Of a DNA stretch of 64,000 nt, positions 8,851 through 17,082 are shown one piece after another. Position 1 is the stretch's first letter. Every line of letters starts with the position of its first letter. A program made the position numbers and the translations under genes. The DNA is from JAFMJV01 sp963814315 (GTDB lineage: Bacteria; Chloroflexota; Limnocylindria; Limnocylindrales; CSP1-4): assembly GCA_963814315.1 (NCBI GenBank), contig CAWFCG010000003.1:744001-808000 (forward strand), read 5' to 3'. The notes beneath the pieces were generated by a model. That model made no database searches, was not told where the DNA came from, and was given only the letters and a program-made list of their open reading frames with translations.

Positions 8851-10065
8851 TCAGCTCTCGTTCCGTCGGTCGATGGGTGGGCGCTTTCCGAGGAAGCCGG
8901 CTGGTCGCCCCCTCGGCCGATAGACCTGATCTGCATCATTCCCGTCGGCCGGGTGCCGGTACGTCTTCGCCGAGGGTCGCAAGTGAGAGGGGATGGGATC
9001 GGCGCCCGTCCGTGCCAACTCCACTGCGTTATGGAGTGCGGTACCCGGCCACCAGTCCCGCGCGGCCCCGGCGAGGTAGCTGACCGTGGCAGCGAGCGAG
9101 TAGTGCGCCTCGGGCATCCCGACACGTTCGACCGCATCGAGACATGCGACGGCCATCGGCAACGCCGTCGGGTCCGCCGCTCCGACCTCCTCGCCGGCGG
9201 CCACGACCAGTCGTCTGGCTGCGTGGCGGCCGTCGTCGCCGGCAGCGAGTTGGCAGCCGAGCCAGTAGAGTGCGGCTTCTTCGTCGCCGCCCCTGATGCT
9301 CTTGATCATCGCGGACACTGCGCCCGACCTGTCGTACGGCGCCGTCCGGGACTGAGCGGCCTGCATTACGGTGCGGGCATCAAGGACGGACTCGGTGGGT
9401 GGGAGGAGCGAGACCGAGCTCTCTAGCAGTCCGAAGATCCGTCGACCGTCTCCGGCCGCCAGCCCGATCAGGTTACGCCGGGCATCAGCATCGGGTGAAA
9501 TGAGCCGGCCTTCGCCGTGATACGCCGAGAGTCCCCGCTCAAGCAGGGTGGCCAGCTCCTCCTCAGTGAGAGGCTGGAGCCGCAACACGGTCATTCTCGA
9601 CAGCAACGGCGCGATGACCGCGCCGGCCATCGGCGGCTCGGTCGTGGCCGCGACGAGCGTGATCCGTCCCGTTTCCACGGCTCCGAGTAGACCCTCTTGC
9701 TGGTTCTTGGCGAGACGATGCAGTTCGTCAGCGAAGAGGACGGGCGGACGACCGGTCATGCTCCGCGTCGCGTCGGCCTCAGCCAGCCGAGCTCTAAGGG
9801 CGGGTAGGCCCTCAGAGGTCGCATCGATCGACATGTAGCCGAGCTCGAGGGCGTCGGCCAGGAGCCGGCCAAGAGTCGTCTTTCCGCAGCCGGGCGGTCC
9901 CCATAGGACGAGTGCTGGGAGGTGGCCCGTCGCCACCCACCGCGTGATGGTGCCGTCTGGGCCGAGCAGGTGGGCCTGCCCCACGACCTCCTCGAGCGAT
10001 CGTGGGCGCAGGCGGGCGGCGAGCGGCATGTATCGCATCGGGCTTGGTGCGTCTCCGTCGAACAC
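8851..10065 (-). CDS. Divergent RarA/MgsA-like AAA+ ATPase
   Basis: This 404-residue AAA+ protein starts PLAARLRPRSLEEVVGQAHL, the standard RarA opening. It has Walker A GPPGCGKTTLGRLLA near residues 56-70. The Walker B region is altered to LFADELHRLAKNQQEGLLGA (usually IDEIHRFNKAQQDALLPH), and sensor 1 is LVAATTEPPM. The C-terminal tetramerisation region is preserved (SAMIKSIRGGDEEAALYWLG, VAAGEEVGAADPTALPMAVA). The tail lacks the usual YYEPT ending. RarA acts at stalled replication forks. Because a canonical rarA lies in pieces just downstream, this may be a second, diverged version that has taken over or that does something else. Confidence 0.75.
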   Translation of the reverse strand: MFDGDAPSPMRYMPLAARLRPRSLEEVVGQAHLLGPDGTITRWVATGHLPALVLWGPPGCGKTTLGRLLADALELGYMSIDATSEGLPALRARLAEADATRSMTGRPPVLFADELHRLAKNQQEGLLGAVETGRITLVAATTEPPMAGAVIAPLLSRMTVLRLQPLTEEELATLLERGLSAYHGEGRLISPDADARRNLIGLAAGDGRRIFGLLESSVSLLPPTESVLDARTVMQAAQSRTAPYDRSGAVSAMIKSIRGGDEEAALYWLGCQLAAGDDGRHAARRLVVAAGEEVGAADPTALPMAVACLDAVERVGMPEAHYSLAATVSYLAGAARDWWPGTALHNAVELARTGADPIPSHLRPSAKTYRHPADGNDADQVYRPRGRPAGFLGKRPPIDRRNES

Positions 10066-10671
10066 GGGATCCTCGGCTCGGCAGGCATGGGGCGTGGCCC
10101 GCCCACGTTCGTCGCCACGAGCCTACCGGTCAAGTTCAGATGTTGCTTGAAGGCTACGCTGCGAATGCCGGGCTCGACCCGGTTGCCCTGAGGATGCCGG
10201 CCTCCCGGAGGGTCACTTCCTGATTGACCGCCTCATCGTGGCTGAAGACGCAGCGCTCCGTCACCGACCTGCACCGTCATCACCGGCACGGTCATGTCCA
10301 TCGAGAGCTGCCGCCCACACCGGGTGCCGCTGTCGACTCCCGGTTCGGTGACGATGTACCGGCTCGTGGCGACCCGACGATGGCTGGGCTGGCATCACCC
10401 GGGGCAGGCTCTGCGCGAACTTCAGGACCGCGCGGCGCCCGACCTGCACGCGTTCGGCGTGACAATAGTGAGCTCCGAGCCTGGCTCGCGGTCCTGTTCA
10501 CATCTTCGTCGGTGAGGGCCTTGTCAGCCTCGGCAAGCTGGGCCCAGACCTCATCGGCGATGATGATGTCCCACGCTATCGGCCTTCGAGTGCAGTATCA
10601 GGCTTGCGAGCAGACCGGGGACCACCTCGGAGGTGTCAACCTCCCCCTCCTGTCCACATCACGCGGGGACG
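10066..10671. other. Gene-poor stretch, no recognisable gene
   Basis: About 600 bases without a convincing gene on either strand. Open frames exist, but their translations are Arg/Pro/Ser-rich composition artefacts with no family pattern, and none has a good ribosome-binding site. A minus-strand piece near 10500-10570 (ADEVWAQLAEADKALTDEDV) looks protein-like but has no continuation. The region probably belongs to the same decayed patch as 7.4-8.8 kb. Confidence 0.4.
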
Positions 10672-11538
10672 CTAGAACGGTGTGGGGATGTACTTCAAGG
10701 GCAGGTCCGGTTGGACATATCCGCCCGGCTTCTGACGCTTCGGGAGGGTGATGGCACGCGGCTTCAGCGGCTCGTAGGGGACCTGCTCGAGCACGTGGCT
10801 GATGATGTTCAGGCGTGCCCGCTGCTTGTCGTCGGTGTGGGCCACATACCAGGGGGCCCAGGGCGTGTCGGAAGCCGCGAACATCGCGTCCCTGGCGCGC
10901 GAGTAGTCATACCAGCGGCTGTACGACTTGAGGTCCATGTCCGAGAGCTTCCAGATCTTGCGAGGGTCATGGATGCGACCCTCCAGGCGGCGCGTCTGCT
11001 CGTCGGGGCCGACCTCGAGCCAGTACTTGAGCAGGATGATCCCGGAGTCGACCATGGCCTTCTCGACGGCCGGGACCTGTTCGAGGAACTGCTTTGCTTG
11101 TTCAGGCGCACAGAAGCCCATCACCGGCTCCACGCCGGCCCGGTTGTACCAGCTACGGTCGAAGATGACGACCTCCCCGGCCGCGGGGAAGTGCTCGATG
11201 TAGCGCTGGATGTACATCTGCGATCGCTCGCGTTCGGTCGGCGCGGAGAGGGCTACGACCTTGAACACGCGCGGGCTGACGCGCTCGGTGATGCGCTTGA
11301 TAGTGCCGCCCTTGCCAGCCGTATCACGTCCCTCGAATACGATGGCGACCTTGGCGCCGGTCGCCTTGACCCACTCCTGCAGCGCCACGAGCTCGCCCTG
11401 GAGGCGGCGCATCTCACGCTCGTATTCCTTGGCACGCAGCTTCGGCTGCGGCTCGCTCACGTTGGACGCGGAAGCGGCGCTCGCGTCCTTCTGACGCGCC
11501 CGATCCTTGTCAGCCTTCTTGTCCTTCTTCCTCGCCAT
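10672..11538 (-). CDS. Polyphosphate kinase 2 family protein
   Basis: Starting at ATG 11538, behind a GGAGG site, the 288-residue protein opens with a basic Lys-rich tail (ARKKDKKADKDRARQK). The PPK2 core follows: VAIVFEGRDTAGKGGTIKRI is the Walker A region, VVIFDRSWYNRAGVEPVMGF is the Walker B region, and KYWLEVGPDEQTRRLEGR belongs to the lid. WKLSDMDLKSYSRWYDYSRA completes the signature. PPK2 enzymes transfer phosphate from polyphosphate to nucleotides. The length and lid suggest a nucleoside-diphosphate-type (class I) enzyme, which is inference. It lies 41 bases downstream of the P-type ATPase and is probably cotranscribed with it. Confidence 0.9.
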   Translation of the reverse strand: MARKKDKKADKDRARQKDASAASASNVSEPQPKLRAKEYEREMRRLQGELVALQEWVKATGAKVAIVFEGRDTAGKGGTIKRITERVSPRVFKVVALSAPTERERSQMYIQRYIEHFPAAGEVVIFDRSWYNRAGVEPVMGFCAPEQAKQFLEQVPAVEKAMVDSGIILLKYWLEVGPDEQTRRLEGRIHDPRKIWKLSDMDLKSYSRWYDYSRARDAMFAASDTPWAPWYVAHTDDKQRARLNIISHVLEQVPYEPLKPRAITLPKRQKPGGYVQPDLPLKYIPTPF

Positions 11539-11579
11539 CTTGGTGACCTCCGTGCGATTTGGGTGTTGTCCAGATCGGG

Positions 11580-14346
11580 TCATGCCGCAGCAGCGATCGG
11601 CGCTGCCGATGTCGCCTCCGTCTCATCAGCGGTCCGAACCTTGAGCAGCTTGCGCACCTCCTCGACCACGATGAGCGACAGAGCCACCCCGATGCAGATG
11701 AACCACTGCTCGATCGTCAGGCTCACCGTACCAAGGAGGCGCTGCAGGAAGCCGAACTCGGTCGCCAGGATGATGGTCAGCACCGACAGTCCGGTCGCCA
11801 CCAGGAGTGCGCGGTTGGCGAGGATGGAGCTGCCGAAGAGCGACTCCCGCTCGTCCATCGTCTCCAGCGACGAGAAGAGGCGGAAGAGCGAGAAGGTCGT
11901 GATGCCCATCGTGCGGGCGACCACGTCGCCGTAGTTGTCGTTGCCCCACCAGAGCACGCCCAGGGTGCCTGCGGCCATCACGAGGCCGACGAACACGAGC
12001 CAGGACATGAGGCGTCGCGGGATGATCTGCTGCTCCTTCGGCCGCGGCGGGACCTCCATGAGGCCCTCCCGCGGCTTGCCGTAGCCGAGGCCGATGGCCT
12101 GGAAGACATTGACCGTGAAGTTGAGCCACATGGTCTGGAGCGGCAGGAAGGGGATGCCGCCCAGGATGTTGAGCAGCGAAGATCCGAGGAACGTGGCGAT
12201 GAACCCGAACAGGCCCGCCATCTGGAAGCGGATGAAGCGCAGCAGGTTGTCATACACGGCACGACCGAGACCGACCGCCTTGACGATCGTCCCGAAGTTG
12301 TCGTCGGTGAGGATCATGACCGCGGCCTGCTTCGAGACCTCCGTACCGGTGATGCCCATGGCGATGCCGATGTCGGCCTTCTTCAGGGCAGGCGCGTCGT
12401 TCACGCCATCGCCGGTCATGGCCACGACGTGGCCCTTCTTTCGAAGGATGTCCACCAGGTGGACCTTGTCCTCGGGGGAGACGCGGGCAAGGACGCCGAT
12501 GTCGTCGATCTGGCGCATCGCCTCGTCGTCACTCAGCGCGCGGAAGTCGGCGCCGGTCATGGCCCGGCCCTCGATGCCCAGCTGGCGGGCGATGGCCTCG
12601 GCCGTGACGGCGTGGTCGCCGGTGATCATGCGGACCTGGATGCCGGCCGCGTGGGCGGTCGCGATGGCAGCCTTCGCGGCGGGCCGCGGCGGGTCCACGA
12701 TGCCGACGATGGCGAGGAGCTTGAGACCCTCCAGCAATGGCAACAGGTCCGCATCCGGGTCGAACGTGCCCGGGTCGAAGTCCTTGTAGCCGGTCGCCAT
12801 GACACGCAGGCCCATGCTGCCCAGGCGCTCGTTTTCGGCGAGGTAGGTGTCGCGCAGCTCCGCGACCGGGCGCTCTGCGCCGTCGGGGCCGTGCGCGCCG
12901 ACCGCCCGGGCGAGGAGCTGGTCCGGGGCGCCCTTGATGTAGCAGCGCACCACGTCCTTCCCGGCATCGTCGGTCATGCGGTGGAAGGTGGCCATCATCT
13001 TGTAGGCCGCGTCGAACGGCAGCGTCGCCACGCGCGGGTAACGCTCGCGGGTGAGCGCCGGGTCCACGCCGCCTTTCGCGGCAAGGACGACGAGCGCGCC
13101 CTCCGTGGGGTCGCCCACGAGCGCGCCATCGCGCACCTCGGCGTCGGCACAGAGGGCCATCGGCAGCAGGAACTGCTCCAGGGGCACGTCAGGCTGGCCG
13201 CCGGCGTGGCTGATCTGGCCGATGGTCGAGTAGCCGTCGCCGGAGATCGTGTAGCGGCCGGCCATGGTGGCCATCTGGGTGGCCGTCATCTGATTGAGCG
13301 TGAGGGTGCCGGTCTTGTCGGAATTGAGGGCGGAGGTCGACCCCAGCGTCTCCACCGAGCGCAGCCGCTTCATGATGGCGCCAGAGTCAGCGAGCATCTG
13401 CGAGCCCTTCGAGAGGATGGCCGTGGTCACGGCCGGGAGCGCCGTGGGGATGGCTGCCACCGCGAAGGCGACCGCGCTCAGGAACAGCTCCTGCAGCTCT
13501 ACGCTGCGGTATAGACCGAGCAGGGTAGAGATCGACCAGCGCGACGCCGGCGATGACCAGGATCTGGTTGGTAAGCGCGTCCAGCTGCTTGGTAAGCGGC
13601 GTCTTCTCGATTTTGGTGGACTGCAGCATGCCGCTGATGTGGCCGACCTCGGTGGCCATGCCCGTAGTCGTCACCAGCAGCGTGCCGGCCCCCCGGGTGA
13701 CCTGGCAGTTCATGAAGGCCATGTCCACGCGGTCCCCGAGCGCGGCCTCGGGCGCGACCACATCTACCTGCTTGGGCGTGGGAATGCTCTCACCCGTGAG
13801 GGCGGACTCGTCGATCTCGAGGGTCGCGGCCGAGAGGATGCGCGCGTCCGCCGGGACGAGGTCGCCGGCCTCGATGTTCACGACGTCCCCGGGTACGAGC
13901 TCCTCCATCGCGATCTCGACGAGATCGCCGTCGCGACGGACCTTGGCCTTGACCACCATCAAGCCCTGGAGGGCCGCGGCACTCGCCTCCGCCTTGCCCT
14001 CCTGGTTCATGGCCATCCAGGCGTTGAACAGGGTGAGGAGGAGCAGAAAGACGCCGGTGTAGAACTGGCCGGGCAGGAACAGGCAGACGACGCCGGCGAT
14101 GGATAGCACCAGTTGCATCGGGTCGGCGTACTGTCGGCTGAACTGCTGCCAACGGGACGCCTTCTTCGCCTCGGCGAATGCGTTCTGTCCGTACTTCGAG
14201 CGCCTAGCGTCCGCCTCCGCAGAGGTCAGGCCGACGAGCGGATCGACTTCAAGTCGCTTCGCGACCTCGTCCGGCGCCAGCGCATGCCATGTGGTCTCCG
14301 GCGCCGCCTGGGCGGCTCCGGATGAGGGGGCTGTCGACACGCTCAT
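11580..14346 (-). CDS. Cation-transporting P-type ATPase (P2-like; one frameshift)
   Basis: The N-terminal part begins at ATG 14346, after an AAAGGA site. It contains a Cation_ATPase_N domain, membrane helices and the actuator loop with ESALTGES. Near 13533 the frame moves by one base. The C-terminal 650 residues carry the AVAAIPTALPAV helix, DKTGTLTLNQM (phosphorylation site), the nucleotide-binding domain, VAMTGDGVNDAPALKKADIG (hinge) and six C-terminal helices. The joined protein would be about 920 residues, normal for P2 ATPases. The ion (Ca, Na/K-like or other) cannot be fixed from sequence. The break lies in the octamer GGTCGATC, as in two other genes here, which favours a sequence error. 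PPK2 follows directly. Confidence 0.85.
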
Positions 14347-14644
14347 GTTTGGTCATCCTTTCCCGATCCCGTCCTGGGCGCCGGCTGCGCCTCCAATCGC
14401 CACGCGAAGCACAACTGAGGATACTGGACCATAGGCGACGGGCCTGGCGCGTCCTCCCGCAGGGAGGAGGTACGGCGCGGCGCCAGGATCCTCAGCTCGA
14501 GACTTGCCAACGCTGGCGTCTTCGTCGGAGCCCCGCGCGTGGCGGCCTGGGTCGGCTGTTCAGCCGGCCGATTGGTCTCCCGCAGCCTTGGCAGCCTGCT
14601 TGACCGCCTCGGCTTGTCAGGTCTGGCTGACGATGGGGGGCGAT
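14347..14644. other. Intergenic region between P-type ATPase and SulP genes
   Basis: About 300 bases with no gene seen. It carries the palindromic CCTCC-N5-GGAGG site at 14447-14468, enclosed in a wider inverted repeat (TGGCGC...GCGCCA). It presumably contains the ATPase promoter and the end of the SulP transcript. Confidence 0.4.
14447..14468 (-). promoter_or_regulatory. Palindromic regulatory site (copy D) upstream of P-type ATPase-ppk2
   Basis: Read on the minus strand this is TCCTCCCTGCGGGAGGACGC: CCTCC arms around five bases, then GAGGACGC. It lies 101 bases before the ATPase start. It matches the sites at 19528, 21175 and 23135 in arm sequence, spacing and the A-Y-G-C that follows. Confidence 0.55.
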
Positions 14645-16444
14645 CTACCCCGCTCGGATGCGCCCATCGGGCGGGGTCTCGGCCGCGCCGGGGCCAGTGG
14701 CATGGCCCCCGGCGGGACTCATGCCGCCGATCACGACCTCGCGTCGGAACGCCTTGACCGCCTCGGTGACGGACGGATACAGGTGCTCCTGATCGATGGT
14801 CTCGAGCAGGCCGTAGCGCACGATCGCCTCGCGCACGTCCGACTGGAGCTCCGCGAATGCCAGGTGGATGCCGGCCGCGTTGAGCTCCAGGTCAAGGTCC
14901 GCGAGCATGGCGCCGGCCGTGGTGTCGATGTCAGTGATGGGCTCGGCAGCCACGAGTATCCACGCCGGCTTCTGGTCCGCGGATGCCACGAGTGCCCGGA
15001 TGCGGTCACGGAAGACGTTGGCGTTGGCGAAGAAGAGCGGGGCAGACCAGCGCAGGATGATCATGCCCGCTACAGGCGCAGCGCCCGGGTACCGCTGCAG
15101 GTCGTGGTAGCCCGGCACGCCGAGAGCCTTTCCGAGTGTCGCCGAATACGGCGACCAGGCCCGCTTGAAGATGTAGACGATCGAGAGAGCGACCGCGATG
15201 ACGATGCCCTGCAGCACGCCGACGAGCGCGACTCCGAGAGCGCAGGCCACGGCCAGCGCGAACTCGGTCCTGCGTACTCGGTAGAGGCGGCGCAGTTCCG
15301 CGAGGTCGAAGAGGCTGATGGAGGCGCTGATGACGACGGCGGCCAGCACCGGCTGCGGCATGTCCTGGACGAGCCCCGGCACGAATAGCAACATGAGCAG
15401 CACCAGCGACGCGGCCACCAGGCCGGTCATCTGCGTCTTGGCGCCAGACTGGAAGGCCACGGCCGTGCGCGAGCCGCTGGTGCTGACGGGGAAGCCGCTG
15501 AAGAAGCCCGCCGCCAGGTTGGCCGAGCCGATGCCGGCCAGTTCCTGGTTGCCATCGACCTCGTACCCGGCGCGGCTGGCGAAGCCGCCCGAGGTGGAGA
15601 TGGTGTCCCCGATGGACACCAGCGAGATGCCCACGGCCGCGGCGAACAGCAGCGGGATGTCGGCCGTATCGACCGCGGGGAAGTCCGGGAGCGGGAAGCC
15701 CTGGGGCAGGACGCCGATGACCGAGACGCCCTGTTCGGCGAGACCGAAGAGCATCGACAAGGCGATGGCCGCGACCACCGCGACGAGGATCCCCGGGGTT
15801 CGCGGCGCGAAGTGCCTAAGGCCGAGGATGATGCCCAAGCTCAGAAGGCCGATGCCGAGCGCCCAGGCGTTGGTCATGTCGAGTCCCTGGATGAAGGCGA
15901 CCGCCTCCGCCACGAGGCCATCCGCGTCGGTGGAGAAGCCGAAGAGCTTGGGCAGCTGGCCGATCAGGATGACCACCGCGAGGCCAGCCAGGTAGCCAGT
16001 ACGGACGGGGCTCGAGAGCAGGTCGGCCACGAAGCCGAGCCTCGCTACGCCGGCTCCCACGGTGATGACCCCGACGATAAGCGCCAGCATCCCGGCCAGG
16101 GCGATGGCCATCTCCTGGCTTCCGGCGGCGAGCGGCAGGATGGTCGCCGCGATCATCGGCCCGAGCGACGAGTCCGGACCCAGCACGAGGATGGGTGATG
16201 GCCCCACGATGGCGTAGGCCAGCAGGCACATGACCGTGGTGTACAGGCCGGTGATGGCGGGCAGCCCTGCCAGCTCCGCGTAGGCCATCCCCTGCGGGAC
16301 CAGCAACGTGACCAGCACGATGCCGGCCATGAGGTCGCGAGAGAGCCAGGAGCGCTCGTACGTGCGCAGGACGCGAACACCTGGCATCCAGTGCTCCACC
16401 CGCTGGAGCGCGCTACCGGCGGCTGCGGCTGGTGAATTCACCAT
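14645..16444 (-). CDS. SulP-family anion transporter with STAS domain
   Basis: The 599-residue protein has about 10-12 membrane helices. These include the family signature GIVLVTLLVPQGMAYAELAG near residues 40-60 and ITGLYTTVMCLLAYAIVGPS. A C-terminal STAS domain runs from about residue 440 (ILRWSAPLFFANANVFRDRI, then ITDIDTTAGAMLADL). SulP carriers move sulphate, bicarbonate or other anions; the substrate is not predictable here. The ATG at 16444 fits the family N-terminus. It sits in the stress-type cluster, next to a CMD protein and the MalT-like regulator. Confidence 0.9.
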   Translation of the reverse strand: MVNSPAAAAGSALQRVEHWMPGVRVLRTYERSWLSRDLMAGIVLVTLLVPQGMAYAELAGLPAITGLYTTVMCLLAYAIVGPSPILVLGPDSSLGPMIAATILPLAAGSQEMAIALAGMLALIVGVITVGAGVARLGFVADLLSSPVRTGYLAGLAVVILIGQLPKLFGFSTDADGLVAEAVAFIQGLDMTNAWALGIGLLSLGIILGLRHFAPRTPGILVAVVAAIALSMLFGLAEQGVSVIGVLPQGFPLPDFPAVDTADIPLLFAAAVGISLVSIGDTISTSGGFASRAGYEVDGNQELAGIGSANLAAGFFSGFPVSTSGSRTAVAFQSGAKTQMTGLVAASLVLLMLLFVPGLVQDMPQPVLAAVVISASISLFDLAELRRLYRVRRTEFALAVACALGVALVGVLQGIVIAVALSIVYIFKRAWSPYSATLGKALGVPGYHDLQRYPGAAPVAGMIILRWSAPLFFANANVFRDRIRALVASADQKPAWILVAAEPITDIDTTAGAMLADLDLELNAAGIHLAFAELQSDVREAIVRYGLLETIDQEHLYPSVTEAVKAFRREVVIGGMSPAGGHATGPGAAETPPDGRIRAG

Positions 16445-16683
16445 CCTGACTCGACTCCCTTACGCAGGTCCCGGTGCGCTTGTGCGGCCGGATGGGGCTG
16501 GCGCCACGCTACCTCATCAGGCATGGGGCTGGTCGACATCCTCCCAGCTGGCGGAGATAGCGATCTGCGCTCGTCGCGTCAGGCGGACGCGTTCGCGCTC
16601 CTACGTGATCCTCTGGGCTTTGGTCGAGTCGAATAGTGGGAATGAGCCGGTGCAGGGTCGTCATCCGCGATGGATGAATACGA

Positions 16684-17082
16684 CTACGTCTCCAGGCGCT
16701 CGAGGGCGGCATCGATGTCGTAGCCCAGCGCGCGGGCCAGCTCCGGGGCGATGGCGACCACCCGGTCGATGCCGAGCGTGGGCGCGAGCGTGGTCAAGGC
16801 CTCCACGATGTCATCGAAATCGAGACCGTTCTCGAGCGCATCACTGACCCGCTGCTGCCATATCGGTGCAGACGAGCTGGCCATCATCGTCGCGCCGAGG
16901 CGCAACAGCGCCTGGCTGCGCCCATCCAGGCCATGTGGCGAACTCTGCGCATCGGCCGTGACCAGGGACCGACAGTAGGCACTCTCCCCGATGGTCAGTC
17001 TGCGCAGGACTTCCTCGCTGTCGGTCATCGCACTCTCGTTCTCCCGTGACGGGATGAGGCCCGTAGAGGCGTAGTCAATCAT
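16684..17082 (-). CDS. Carboxymuconolactone decarboxylase (AhpD-like) fold protein
   Basis: This 132-residue all-helical protein matches the CMD fold: RSQALLRLGATMMASS, then a helix pair ending LDFDDIVEALTTLAPTLGID and a C-terminal VAIAPELARALGYD. It lacks the CxxC redox motif of AhpD, so peroxidase-reductant activity is unlikely. The first ATG (17082) overlaps the stop of the LuxR-type regulator as ATGA, which supports coupled translation. A start at 17028 (MTDSEE) is also plausible. Pairing with a large LuxR regulator suggests a role in the same response, which is inference. Confidence 0.75.
   Translation of the reverse strand: MIDYASTGLIPSRENESAMTDSEEVLRRLTIGESAYCRSLVTADAQSSPHGLDGRSQALLRLGATMMASSSAPIWQQRVSDALENGLDFDDIVEALTTLAPTLGIDRVVAIAPELARALGYDIDAALERLET

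Noticed and set aside
10224..10751. A 175-codon plus-strand frame
   Set aside because: Its 3' part overlaps ppk2 antisense, its composition is Arg/Ser/Pro-rich, and it has no ribosome-binding site.
16530..16565. A possible fifth copy of the palindromic site upstream of SulP
   Set aside because: CTCC and GGAGGATG are present on the minus strand, but the gap is eight bases instead of five, and the following bases differ.
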